DNA of 64,000 nt. Source: Saliphagus infecundisoli (GTDB taxonomy: Archaea; Halobacteriota; Halobacteria; Halobacteriales; Natrialbaceae). The notes below the pieces were generated by a model that was not told the DNA's origin, did not search any database, and saw only the letters and a program-made list of their open reading frames with translations. Positions within the stretch are counted from its first letter, which is position 1. The number at the start of each line of letters is the position of its first letter. Below are positions 34,364 through 41,740 of this stretch, one piece after another. The stretch covers positions 62,001-126,000 of the forward strand of contig NZ_JAIWHV010000001.1 in NCBI RefSeq assembly GCF_020177375.1, given 5' to 3'. The position numbers were made by a program, and so were the translations under genes.

Positions 34364-34711
34364 TCACTCCTCGGTTTCGTCGCCCCCGGCCGGTTCGTAC
34401 ACGTGGATCCAGCCGTCGCTCTCGACCTCGACGACGAGGCCGTCGTACCGAAAGGAGACCGTTCCGCTCCCCCGGCTGGACCGTCGGGGGGTCTCCGCCC
34501 CGAAGAAGGTGTTTTCGAGGGCGGCGGCGTCGACGACATCGTACAACGGGGGCGATCCCACCTCCGTCGCCTCGACCCCCTTGGCATCGGCGATCGCGGC
34601 GACGAGCGCGGTCGTGAACTCGATGCTCTCCTCGGGATCGTAGTGGCGCTGGAGGACCTGGCGCACGCCCGGATCGTGACCGGTGGTGTCGCCGTTCGGA
34701 CTACCCGTCAT
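34364..34711 (-). CDS. HalOD1 output-domain protein
   Basis: A 115-residue protein with one HalOD1 domain: ESIEFTTALVAAIADAKGVE, PPLYDVVDAAALENTFF, then a strand pair that ends WIHVYEPAGG. The N-terminal 20 residues are a polar tail. It is the second HalOD1 protein in this window (the other is at 26080). Its start at 34711 overlaps the 3' end of the DUF7344 gene by 11 bases, so the pair was translationally coupled before that gene was damaged. Confidence 0.75.
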   Translation of the reverse strand: MTGSPNGDTTGHDPGVRQVLQRHYDPEESIEFTTALVAAIADAKGVEATEVGSPPLYDVVDAAALENTFFGAETPRRSSRGSGTVSFRYDGLVVEVESDGWIHVYEPAGGDETEE

Positions 34712-35143
34712 CCATCTCGCTGCGGGCGTGACTCTCCTGTGCGCTGTCGAGGCTCGCACCGATCCCCTCGAGGACGGTCAGCACCTGCTCGGCGTGGTCG
34801 GCGGCCGCGATCGTCTCCTCGACCTCGTCGAAGCTGATGACTCCTTGATCGACGAGTTTCGGGACGTGGCGTGGTACAACGAGACGTAGACCTGATCGCG
34901 TCGGGCGTCGGTCACGGCGTCCGTCGAGACGCCGTCCTCCCAGGCGGCGATCTTGGTCGCGAGCCCGGGCAGCGACCACTCGGCGTCCTCCAGGAGGGTA
35001 TAACAGAGGTACCGTCGGCGCGGGTGGCCCAGCGCCTCGTAGACGTGGTCGATTTCGAGGTGATCCGGCGAGAGCGTCCGATCGCCCTCCGTGTCGAGCG
35101 CCAGCGACGATCGGGTCTCGTCGGATTGGGACTCGTCCGTCAT
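34701..35143 (-). pseudogene. DUF7344 winged-helix-like gene with a one-base frameshift
   Basis: Two frames together make one DUF7344 protein. The first (from ATG 35143) reads DHLEIDHVYEALGHPRRRYL and runs through DARRDQVYVSLYH. The second continues HVPKLVDQGVISFDEVEETI and ends at 34701. The intact family has a LYH-x-H-[LV]-PKL stretch here, so one base is missing near 34868-34876. DUF7344 is a haloarchaeal putative DNA-binding domain. As it stands translation would run into a wrong frame ending near 34778. The cause could be a true mutation or a sequencing error. Confidence 0.75.
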
Positions 35144-35315
35144 GGCGTCACATACTCGAGAGCGGCACATAACGGCTTCCCTTCCCGATGTTTCGCGATA
35201 CGGTCGATCGAGGTGATACGATGTCGCTCCCCGATTCGCGCCGAGCGATCCGACTCGCTACCGCTCGTCGGAGCCACTCGCGGACACACCATGCTCGTTC
35301 GTACCGTCCGACGAA

Positions 35316-35753
35316 CTACCGTTCGTCGCTGTCCAAGACGCGGATCTGGTCGCCCCGGACCGTCACCGGAATCGGAACGGTCGCCTCGTAGAGCTCGACC
35401 GTCACCTGGTCTTTCCCCTCGTCGATGCGCTGGACCTGGGCCTTCTCGCCTTTGAACGGGCCGGCGATGAGTTCGACGATGTCGCCCTCGGCGATCCCCT
35501 CGACGTCCGGCTTGGGCGAGAGGAAGTGTTCGACCTCCGAGAGATCCGACTCGCCGGGAACGATCGTCCGGGCGTGGGGGATGTCCTCCAAGACGCGCTC
35601 GAGGACGGCGTTGCCCTCGGCCTCGACCATCACGTAGGAGGTAAGCGAGTCCGGCGCCAGCGCGGCGTGGACGTCCTCTTCCTCGCGGTTGATGATCATG
35701 TCGGCGACGGTCTGTTCCTGGCTCGCGGTCGTCTTGACGGCGAAGATGGGCAT
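35316..35753 (-). CDS. spt5: Transcription elongation factor Spt5 (NusG-like)
   Basis: A 145-residue factor. The NGN domain (about 1-80) starts [20 protein letters not shown] and binds the RNA polymerase clamp coiled coil. The KOW domain (about 88-115) reads [20 protein letters not shown]. Its role is processivity and coupling of transcription to translation, with RNA polymerase subunits encoded later in this window. Its ATG overlaps the secE stop (TAATG), the standard archaeal pairing. Confidence 0.95.
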   Translation of the reverse strand: MPIFAVKTTASQEQTVADMIINREEEDVHAALAPDSLTSYVMVEAEGNAVLERVLEDIPHARTIVPGESDLSEVEHFLSPKPDVEGIAEGDIVELIAGPFKGEKAQVQRIDEGKDQVTVELYEATVPIPVTVRGDQIRVLDSDER

Positions 35754-35926
35754 TAGAACCCACCCGTCAGCAGCCCCATCGTGACGCCGATGAGAAAGCC
35801 CATGAGCCCGACCAGCAGAATCCCCGCGCCGGCGATCTGTGAGACCTGGAGGAACTCCTCTCTCGACGGCGTCGAGGCCATCTTCAACACTCGAACGTAC
35901 GAGTTCACGTCGTACGGAACGTCCAT
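35753..35926 (-). CDS. secE: Protein translocase subunit SecE (Sec61 gamma)
   Basis: A 57-residue membrane protein, easily missed because of its size. It has [20 protein letters not shown], then [20 protein letters not shown] leading into one span that ends GLLTGGF. It clamps SecY in the translocation channel. The stop TAA overlaps the spt5 ATG. A TATA box at 35951-35958 gives a leaderless transcript. Confidence 0.93.
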   Translation of the reverse strand: MDVPYDVNSYVRVLKMASTPSREEFLQVSQIAGAGILLVGLMGFLIGVTMGLLTGGF

Positions 35927-35950
35927 GGCCTCTGCTTCGGTGTCCGACGC

Positions 35951-35958
35951 CTTTTATC
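35951..35958 (-). promoter_or_regulatory. TATA box of the secE-spt5 operon
   Basis: GATAAAAG on the minus strand lies about 28 bases before the secE ATG at 35926. This is the expected spacing for a leaderless haloarchaeal mRNA. Confidence 0.55.
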
Positions 35959-36022
35959 TGTCTCTCTCGCCGTTGCAGACGACGGCCGACCGATCATGGC
36001 CCTCGAGGCCCTCGCCTCGCCC

Positions 36023-36202
36023 ATGGCAGAGGACGACACCGACCGCCGAGACGAGCACGAGACCGAACGCGAGGCCGAGATCGAAGACGAGTTAGAGCGG
36101 ATCGACCGCGATCCCGACGAGGCCGACACGGACGGCGACCTCGGGACCCAGAACGCCCCCCGGGACGAGGCCGAGGAACGCGACGAGCGCGAGGAGCAGT
36201 AA
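36023..36202 (+). CDS. Small highly acidic protein, unknown function
   Basis: A 59-residue protein, MAEDDTDRRDEHETEREAE, followed by alternating Asp/Glu and Arg; it is predicted helical or disordered. Third codon positions are nearly all G or C, as in real genes here, and no better frame covers the region. An ATG nine codons upstream (35996) is possible. It is divergent from secE. No family is recognised, and confidence is limited by the low complexity. Confidence 0.5.
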   Translation: MAEDDTDRRDEHETEREAEIEDELERIDRDPDEADTDGDLGTQNAPRDEAEERDEREEQ

Positions 36203-36230
36203 GGACCGACACCGGACCCGCGGCGTCCGT

Positions 36231-36944
36231 TCACCCGCGAGCGAGGAGCACGGCGAGGCCCGCGACCACGAGCACCAGCCCGGGGAGAGCGGCGGCGACG
36301 GCGGCCGTCGGAACGGCGAGCCCGCCCGCGGCGCCGACGGCCGCCCCGAGGGCCGCGAGGACGGCGCCGACGACGACCACTCCGGTCGCCGTCGCCGCGG
36401 AGACCCCGTCGGTTCCGTCGGTCGGTGACGGCCGTTCTGCGGGATCGACGAGGCGCCACCGGGGCGACCCGGCCGCGAGCAGGCGATCGATCGGGTCGCG
36501 TACCGCGGGTGGAAGCGCCGCCAGCGAGTCCTCCGGGAGCCACGCCCGCCACCGGCTCCAGCCCTCGTCGCCGGCGTCGGTCCGGGCCAGATAGACCGTC
36601 TCCCCGCGGAGGTGGCCGACCGAGGCGGCGTCGTAGCCGACGTCATCGACGATCCGGGCGAGCAGGAACTCTTCGGACCACGGGATCGGTTTCTCGAGAT
36701 CGAACCCGACGCGGGGGCCGTGGGGGAGGGCGACCTCGAGGCGGACGGTTCGCGAATCGAGGGACTCGATCGCGGCGACCCGACCCTCGACGTACCCCTC
36801 GGGGGTCGTCGAGAGGTCGATCCGCCCCAGTTCGTCCTCGAGGCGGCGTTCGGGCGGCTCCCGGTCGGAGCCGCGGGCGTCGCGGTCGGATCGCTCGGCG
36901 CGTTCGATCTCGATCTCGAGTTCGTCCGATCGGTCGGCGGTCAT
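36231..36944 (-). CDS. Haloarchaeal protein with C-terminal membrane anchor, unknown function
   Basis: A 237-residue protein. Residues 1-35 are charged and low complexity. Residues 40-170 form a soluble mixed domain (GYVEGRVAAIESLDSRTVRL, then RVGFDLEKPIPWSEEFLLAR). Two hydrophobic spans close the chain (about 180-205 and 212-235). The family is unknown to me. The soluble domain faces the cytosol if the N-terminus is inside. It lies 24 bases downstream of the archaemetzincin gene on the same strand. Confidence 0.65.
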   Translation of the reverse strand: MTADRSDELEIEIERAERSDRDARGSDREPPERRLEDELGRIDLSTTPEGYVEGRVAAIESLDSRTVRLEVALPHGPRVGFDLEKPIPWSEEFLLARIVDDVGYDAASVGHLRGETVYLARTDAGDEGWSRWRAWLPEDSLAALPPAVRDPIDRLLAAGSPRWRLVDPAERPSPTDGTDGVSAATATGVVVVGAVLAALGAAVGAAGGLAVPTAAVAAALPGLVLVVAGLAVLLARG

Positions 36945-36968
36945 CCGGGGGCTGTGGCGCCGGTCATC

Positions 36969-37496
36969 TCAGTCGAGGCCGACCAGTCCGCGACAGTCCC
37001 CACAGAGCGCCTCGCCTTTGACGTCGACCTCCCGGACGGTCGGCGAGAAGTTCATCACGCAGCGGTCGTCCTCGCAGTGTTCGAGGCCGTAGGTGTGGCC
37101 GACCTCGTGGACGATCTCCTTGCGGACGCGATCGGAGAAGACGTCGGCCTCGCTCTTTCGGCTGAGTCCGCCGTCGCTCGAGGTCTGGAGCCGGTAGGTC
37201 GAGACGACGCTGCCGCTGCCGTCGAGGTAGGCGAGCCCGAAGACGTAGTTCCGGCGGCGATAGAAGAGGTCCAGTGGCGTGATCGCGATGTTCTTCTCGC
37301 CGCGGCCGACCCGTTCTGCGAGCTGGATGAAGTTCTCCGCGCAGTACTGGTTCCGGCCGGTGTCGTAGGCGCCGTCGGGAACCGACTGCGAGTCGTTGAC
37401 CGTCACCTCACAGCCGTAGATCGACCGCAGTGCCGAGGAGGCCGCCCGCGTCACGGGCGCGGAGACGTTGCCGACCGGCACGATATCGACGGGCAT
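36969..37496 (-). CDS. amzA: Archaemetzincin (peptidase M54 family)
   Basis: A 175-residue zinc metallopeptidase. Zinc ligands His130, His134 and His140 and catalytic Glu131 lie in HEVGHTYGLEHC (130-141). The family-specific second site is present as Cys141, Cys146, Met148 and CGDC (165-168). The length matches archaemetzincins. The ATG at 37496 is preferred over one at 37529 because a TATA-like GTTTATG at 37521-37530 lies about 28 bases before it. The physiological substrate is unknown. Confidence 0.9.
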   Translation of the reverse strand: MPVDIVPVGNVSAPVTRAASSALRSIYGCEVTVNDSQSVPDGAYDTGRNQYCAENFIQLAERVGRGEKNIAITPLDLFYRRRNYVFGLAYLDGSGSVVSTYRLQTSSDGGLSRKSEADVFSDRVRKEIVHEVGHTYGLEHCEDDRCVMNFSPTVREVDVKGEALCGDCRGLVGLD

Positions 37497-37520
37497 GAAA
37501 ACCCGTAAGACCGCCCGCGG

Positions 37521-37530
37521 CATAAACATC
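37521..37530 (-). promoter_or_regulatory. TATA-like box of the archaemetzincin gene
   Basis: GATGTTTATG on the minus strand, about 28 bases before the ATG at 37496. It decides the start: the upstream ATG at 37529 would lie within this box. Confidence 0.5.
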
Positions 37531-37535
37531 CCGCC

Positions 37536-37934
37536 GTGTCACGCGGAGAGAACGAGGCGATCGTAGACCGCCTGGCCCGCGAGCGCGTCGTCGAGGTCGG
37601 GATCGGCCGCCGGACCGACGTCGCGAACGCGCTTGCAGAGCGGGGAACGGCCGTCGTCGCGACCGACGTCCATCCCAGGGAAGTCCCCGAGGTGGTCGAG
37701 TTCGTGATCGACGACGTCGTCTCCCCCACGCGCTCGGTGTACGAGGGTGCGGACCTGCTCTACGCGCTCAACCTGCCCCCCGAACTCCACCGGCCCGCCC
37801 GCGACGTCGCCCGGGCGGTCGGCGCGGAGTTTCGCTTTACGACCCTGGGAGGCGACGGGCCGGCGATCCCCGCCGACCAGAGGAACGTCGGCGGCGAAAC
37901 GCTGTACGCGCCCGCCGAGCGCGGCGGGCCCTGA
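37536..37934 (+). CDS. UPF0146 family protein
   Basis: A 132-residue Rossmann-like protein. VVEVGIGRRTDVANALAERG (18-37) is a nucleotide- or SAM-binding-like glycine motif, followed by VVATDVHPREVPEVVEFVID and a LNLPPELHRPARDVARAVGA helix. UPF0146 is an archaeal family of unknown function whose fold resembles methyltransferases. It starts with GTG at 37536, divergent from archaemetzincin with 39 bases between start codons, so their promoters overlap. Confidence 0.82.
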   Translation: MSRGENEAIVDRLARERVVEVGIGRRTDVANALAERGTAVVATDVHPREVPEVVEFVIDDVVSPTRSVYEGADLLYALNLPPELHRPARDVARAVGAEFRFTTLGGDGPAIPADQRNVGGETLYAPAERGGP

Positions 37935-37977
37935 CCCGGGCGACTCCGGCTTTCCGGCCGGCGGGGCTCCCAATCGG

Positions 37978-37984
37978 CTTTTAG
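37978..37984 (+). promoter_or_regulatory. TATA-like box of the HVO_0476-type gene
   Basis: CTTTTAG about 26 bases before the ATG at 38007, leaderless spacing. Confidence 0.45.
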
Positions 37985-38006
37985 GGCCGTAGCCTGTATC
38001 GAGGGT

Positions 38007-38672
38007 ATGACACCGACAGCGAGCGAGACGCCGGACCGGCTTCCGGCGGCCTGCCCCGCCTGTTCGCCCGACGCCGAGACCGTCCACGAGGTCCTCTCCT
38101 CGGGCGGCGGCGATCTCACGGTCCGCTGTAGCGACTGCAGCCACGTCCACAAAATCCAGCCCGAACGCACCCGCGAGCGGAGCCTCGACGTGATCGTCTC
38201 CCAGGACGGCGAGTCCTTCAGCGCGAACGTGACGACGCCCGCCGAGGAGACCATCGAGGTCGGCGACGAGTTCCTCGTCGAGACCGAGGAGGTGCTCTCG
38301 ACCGTGCGGGTGACGAGCCTCGAGGGCGAAGGCGAGAAACGCTTCGACTCTGCAGTCGCGGAGGACGTCGAGACGGTCTGGAGCCGCGAGATAGACAACG
38401 TCTCCGTCGACGTCACGGTCCACCCCCAGGACGGGAGCCGCGACGACAGCCGGAGCGTGACGGTCCACGTGCCGGGCGACTACGACTTTACTGTCGGGGA
38501 GAGCGAGGGGTTCGGCGACGACGAGTTCACCGTCGACGCGATCGTCGTCCGCGAGGATGCGACCGGCTACTGGACGACGCGGTTCGAACAGGACGGCGAC
38601 GCGGTCGCCGCCAAGGACGCAAAGCGGGTGTACGCCTACGACGACACGAGCAGCGCCTGGTCGGCCTGGTAA
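38007..38672 (+). CDS. HVO_0476-family zinc finger protein
   Basis: A 221-residue protein. An N-terminal zinc ribbon has CPAC (Cys16, Cys19) and CSDC (Cys41, Cys44). Three beta-rich segments follow, with RSLDVIVSQDGESFSANV and VDVTVHPQDGSRDD, and the chain ends TGYWTTRFEQDG...SAWSAW. The arrangement matches the haloarchaeal HVO_0476 family, which is probably nucleic-acid- or protein-binding. A pcm gene follows after 11 bases. Confidence 0.85.
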   Translation: MTPTASETPDRLPAACPACSPDAETVHEVLSSGGGDLTVRCSDCSHVHKIQPERTRERSLDVIVSQDGESFSANVTTPAEETIEVGDEFLVETEEVLSTVRVTSLEGEGEKRFDSAVAEDVETVWSREIDNVSVDVTVHPQDGSRDDSRSVTVHVPGDYDFTVGESEGFGDDEFTVDAIVVREDATGYWTTRFEQDGDAVAAKDAKRVYAYDDTSSAWSAW

Positions 38673-38683
38673 CCGGTCCGACC

Positions 38684-39310
38684 ATGCCCGACTACGAGCA
38701 CGAACGGGACCGGCTGGTCGACGGGCTCGCCGGCCGGATCGATGACGATCGAGTAGTGGAGGCCCTTCGAAGGGTTCCCCGCCACGAGTTCGTCCCGCCC
38801 GCCCGGCGCGACCGGGCGTACGTCGATCGCCCGCTCCCGATCGGGGACGACCAGACGATCAGCGCGCCCCACATGGTCGCGATCATGGCCGACCTCCTCG
38901 AACTCTCCCCGGGCGAGTCCGTCCTTGAGATCGGCACCGGCTGTGGCTACCACGCCGCGATCACGGCCGAGATCGTCGGCGCCGAACACGTCGCGAGCGT
39001 CGAGTACAGCGAGGCCCTCGCGAGCGAGGCCCGCGAGACCCTCGCCGACGCCGGCTACGGCGCGATCGACGTTCGGGTCGGCGACGGCCGGGAGGGGTGG
39101 CCCGAGCGGGCTCCCTTCGACGCGGTCTACCTCACGTGTGGTGCCCCCGAGGTGCCCGGCGCGTTGGTCTCCCAGCTCCGGCCCGGCGGCCGGCTGCTCG
39201 CGCCGGTCGGGAGCGGTGCCCAGACGCTCGTCGAACTCCGGAAAGGGGAGGATGGTGCGGTCGAGCGGACCGAACACGGCGGCGTGCGCTTCGTCAGGAT
39301 GCGGGGATAG
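38684..39310 (+). CDS. pcm: Protein-L-isoaspartate O-methyltransferase
   Basis: A 208-residue SAM-dependent repair enzyme that methylates isoaspartyl residues in damaged proteins. The substrate motif QTISAPHM (57-64) and SAM-binding EIGTGCGY (82-89) are intact, followed by VASVEYSEALA and FDAVYLTCGAPEVPGALVSQ. The length is typical. It sits 11 bases after the zinc finger gene. A second Pcm-like gene follows. Confidence 0.92.
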   Translation: MPDYEHERDRLVDGLAGRIDDDRVVEALRRVPRHEFVPPARRDRAYVDRPLPIGDDQTISAPHMVAIMADLLELSPGESVLEIGTGCGYHAAITAEIVGAEHVASVEYSEALASEARETLADAGYGAIDVRVGDGREGWPERAPFDAVYLTCGAPEVPGALVSQLRPGGRLLAPVGSGAQTLVELRKGEDGAVERTEHGGVRFVRMRG

Positions 39311-39357
39311 GGGACCCCGAACGCGGCATTGATTAGCGTCGGCGCGATAGCTCGCTC

Positions 39358-40110
39358 ATGGACCCCGCGGTACTGCGCGAGGACATGGTCGACGGCCTCG
39401 AGCACGAGGCCAAGGCCGTCCTCGAGGGGGAACGCGTCGCCGTCGCGATGCGGGAGGTCCCCCGCGAGGCGTTCGTCCCCGACGAGCGAACCGCCTACGC
39501 CGACCGCGAGCACGACCGACTCGGGACCCGCGTGCTCTCGCCCAGCGACGCCGCCCGCCTCCTTCGGGAACTCGATCCCCGACCCGGAGATTCGGTGCTC
39601 GTCGTCGGCGCCGGCGTCGGCTACACGGTCGCGCTCGCCGCCGAACTCGCGGGCGCGCGCAACGTCCACGCCGTCGAGATCGCTCGACCGGTGGTGTACG
39701 AGGCCCGCGAGAACCTCGGGCGGGCGGGCTACGGCGAGGTCCTCGTCGACTGTCGGGACGGCGCCCGGGGACTCCCCGAGTACGCCCCGTTCGACCGGAT
39801 CCTGGTCGAGGCCGCGACGGTCGATCCTCCGGGGGCGCTCGTAGAGCAACTCGCCGACGACGGCCGACTCGTCTACCCGAAGGGACCCGGTCGTGGCTCC
39901 CAGCGCATCGAGCGGGTCGACGGTCCAGACTTCGACCCCGAGGGGTCCGAGGAAGGGGAAGCGCGGATCTCGCTGTCGCCGCTGCTGGTTTCAGGCGAAC
40001 AGTCGGGGGCGATCGAACGAGACCGGACGGCCCGCGAGGACGACGAACACGCCCGCCGGCGCGCCGAGTCGCGGACCGGCTGGGAACACGACTGGCTCGA
40101 GTGGGAGTAG
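39358..40110 (+). CDS. Pcm-like methyltransferase (paralogue lacking the isoaspartate motif)
   Basis: A 250-residue SAM-dependent methyltransferase with the Pcm fold: VVGAGVGYTVALAAELAG (82-99), AVEIARPVVYEARENLGRAG and FDRILVEAATVDPPGALVEQ. In the place where Pcm has QTISAPHM it reads LGTRVLSPSDAARLL (55-69), so the isoaspartyl-binding motif is absent and the substrate may differ. An added C-terminal region of about 45 residues rich in Glu and Arg is present. It lies in tandem with the canonical pcm, with 47 bases between; an AT-rich CATTGATTAG about 25 bases before its ATG could be its own promoter. Confidence 0.85.
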   Translation: MDPAVLREDMVDGLEHEAKAVLEGERVAVAMREVPREAFVPDERTAYADREHDRLGTRVLSPSDAARLLRELDPRPGDSVLVVGAGVGYTVALAAELAGARNVHAVEIARPVVYEARENLGRAGYGEVLVDCRDGARGLPEYAPFDRILVEAATVDPPGALVEQLADDGRLVYPKGPGRGSQRIERVDGPDFDPEGSEEGEARISLSPLLVSGEQSGAIERDRTAREDDEHARRRAESRTGWEHDWLEWE

Positions 40111-40258
40111 AGCGTCAGGGGGGTGGGGAAAGAGGTGGCGTCGGTCCGCGCGGACCGGGGTCGCCGACCGACGGTCGGGTCGGCGGAGAGTTAACCCTGC
40201 CTCCAAACTGTTTAGGACCGTCCCAACCCCTAAGCGACCTGCCTCCCTCGCCCCGGGC

Positions 40259-40914
40259 GTGTTCGACGCCCACGTCCACTCGAACTACTCCGACGGTCGC
40301 TTTCTCCCTCACATGGTCGAGGCCGCGGCGGAAGCCGGCCTCGAGGGCGTCGGGATCGCCGACCACTGTGCCGTCTCCACTCGAGAGGGCCCCGCGAGGC
40401 TCGCGCGCGCTGGGGGTTCACCCTCGATCGAACCTACGAGCGCCGCCGGCGGGCGATCGAGTCGATCCGTGCGGAGGCCGACCTCCGGGTGTTCGACGCC
40501 GTCGAGATGGATTACGACCCCCGCGACGAGGAGCGGATCGCGGCTTTTCTCGACGAAGCCGGCTTCGAGTACGCCATCGGCAGCGTCCACGCCGTCGGCG
40601 GCGAGAACGTCCAGCGGCCCGCCCGGTTTCGGGGTCGACCCGCCTCCGAACTCGATGCCGTGGTCGACGACTACTTCGAGAAACTCCTCGCCCTCGTCGA
40701 CTCCGACCTGTTCGCGGTCGCCGCCCACCCCGATCTCGTCGAGCGCACCGAGCCCCTCCGTGGCCGGGCGACGGCCGACCAGTACGAGCGCGTCGCCCGC
40801 GCCTTCGCCGATTCGCGGACGATCCCGGAACTCAACGCCGGCCGGGCGCTCTCATCGGGGGGCGACTGGGTTACGGGATCGTGCCGTCGAACTCGTACTC
40901 GTCGGCCCAGTTGA
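40259..40914 (+). pseudogene. PHP-domain phosphoesterase gene, frameshifted and 3'-truncated
   Basis: From a GTG at 40259 the frame reads MFDAHVHSNYSDGRFLPHMV and GIADHCAVSTREGPARL, the first PHP metal motifs. Near 40402-40411 the frame must change by a missing base, and the neighbouring frame then reads WGFTLDRTYERRRRAIESIR through FDAVEMDYDPRDEERI, GSVHAVGG and AAHPDLVERT. It stops making sense at about LNAGRALSSGGDW. The family's last metal motif (D-x-H in a GTDSH context) is missing, and about 30-60 residues are lost. The frame runs on to 40914 over the next gene. Both lesions should inactivate the gene. Confidence 0.75.
40869..40878 (+). repeat. Direct repeat, left copy, flanking the nuclease gene
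   Basis: The 10-base sequence GGTTACGGGA occurs here and again at 41339-41348. The two copies bracket the PD-(D/E)XK gene, and the left copy overlaps its stop codon. A target-site duplication is one reading. The outer bases do not match, so the repeat is only 10 bases and could be chance. Confidence 0.4.
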
Positions 40915-41281
40915 TCGAGGGGTGGTCGATAGCGGCGTCGTGTCGGAGTTCCATCTTCCCTTCGGTCGCAGCCCCGACGTCGACCCAGTAGAATCGGTCG
41001 CCGTCCGGATGCCGAACGAGGAAAGCGTCGATCTCGTCGCGATAGGTCCTCTCGCGGTACTCTCCGTCGTCGGTCGTTTGTGAGTGGGTGTTAAAGCGGA
41101 TGGTCCGCTCTTTGTTCCACCACGCCGTCTTGCACTGTAGGCGGTGGAGGTCCGTGCCGTCGTCGACGATTAGGTCATAACCGTCGTTGTCGTCGAACGG
41201 AATCGACACGCTGTATCCGGCCGAGATCAGCCTCGAGATGACCGCTGCTTCGGTCGCGTCGCCGACGTCCTTCGAGTTCAT
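40871..41281 (-). CDS. PD-(D/E)XK nuclease-like protein (group I intron endonuclease-like)
   Basis: A 136-residue protein with a PD-(D/E)XK core: Glu11 in TEAAVISRLISAGYSVSI, Asp36 in GYDLIVD, and Gln49-Cys50-Lys51 in HRLQCKTAWW, followed by strands IRFNTHSQTT and DAFLVRHPDGDRFYWVD. This matches the small PDDEXK nucleases related to group I intron endonucleases, which occur sporadically in haloarchaea. GC content is visibly lower than its neighbours. It is opposed to the truncated PHP gene at its 3' end and lies 206 bases from tRNA-Asp. A mobile or defence origin is plausible. No partner gene or intron is visible here. Confidence 0.75.
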   Translation of the reverse strand: MNSKDVGDATEAAVISRLISAGYSVSIPFDDNDGYDLIVDDGTDLHRLQCKTAWWNKERTIRFNTHSQTTDDGEYRERTYRDEIDAFLVRHPDGDRFYWVDVGAATEGKMELRHDAAIDHPSINWADEYEFDGTIP

Positions 41282-41338
41282 GACGTGCCTGTCGCCTCAT
41301 CGTATATCAACGATCGGCTCCGGTCGCCGTCGAGGGGT

Positions 41339-41348
41339 GGTTACGGGA
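41339..41348 (+). repeat. Direct repeat, right copy
   Basis: The second copy of GGTTACGGGA, 470 bases right of the first, 57 bases upstream of the nuclease start codon. Downstream of it, up to the tRNA, no gene is seen. The region includes AT-poor sequence with short inverted repeats. Confidence 0.4.
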
Positions 41349-41487
41349 GACAACGCGGGTATGGGGTCCGAACCACTCGAACCTCGCTTCGCTCGGTTTC
41401 GTCGTCCAGGCCCCTCCGTGGGGAGTTTTTCCACTTACGGAGCGGCAACACACGCTACGCGCTCTCGTCAATTTGTCGCGAAAAACA

Positions 41488-41560
41488 CGCCCGGAGCGGG
41501 ATTTGAACCCGCGTCACAACCGTGACAGGGTTGTATGATGGGCCACTACACCATCCGGGC
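41488..41560 (-). tRNA. tRNA-Asp (anticodon GTC)
   Basis: Read on the minus strand, the 73-base cloverleaf has acceptor arm GCCCGGA (41560-41554) pairing with TCCGGGC, discriminator G at 41488, D-arm TGTAGTGGCCCATCA, anticodon stem CAACC/GGTTG with loop CTGTCAC (anticodon GTC at 41524-41526), and T-arm GCGGGTTCAAATCCCGC. All stems pair perfectly or nearly so. No intron and no encoded CCA. tRNA genes are frequent integration sites, and a foreign-looking nuclease gene lies just downstream of its 3' end. Confidence 0.95.
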
Positions 41561-41586
41561 TCGCAGTTTCAGGTATCGGTGTCCGA

Positions 41587-41594
41587 GTATTAAG
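41587..41594 (-). promoter_or_regulatory. TATA-like box of tRNA-Asp
   Basis: CTTAATAC on the minus strand about 30 bases before the tRNA 5' end, in an otherwise GC-rich gap. Confidence 0.45.
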
Positions 41595-41713
41595 GCTTTC
41601 CAATCGACGCCGGTGTGGTACGGCGGGGCGCCCATCCGGATCCGCGCGTGGACTCGCTTCGTCCGTCAGTGCCCAAAGGGATATATGCCCGAACGGCGTA
41701 GGTGGGACGTGCC

Positions 41714-41740
41714 CGATCCCCGACCGGGATCGCCGGTCGG
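41714..41740 (+). promoter_or_regulatory. Mutually exclusive hairpins upstream of rpoH
   Basis: CGATCCC (41714-41720) pairs with GGGATCG (41726-41732), while CCGACC (41720-41725) pairs with GGTCGG (41735-41740). The arms overlap, so only one can form at a time. They lie about 130 bases before the rpoH ATG and 27 bases after the GATATATG box, where a transcript could begin near 41706. The layout is attenuator-like, but chance in GC-rich DNA is a real alternative. Confidence 0.25.

Noticed and set aside
38636-39849. Minus-strand frames opposite the two Pcm genes
   Set aside because: Shadows of the pcm genes; they lack start context and known motifs.
41360-41460. Sequence resembling a T-arm (GGTTCGAGTGG on the minus strand), possible second tRNA
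   Set aside because: No acceptor or anticodon stems can be formed around it.
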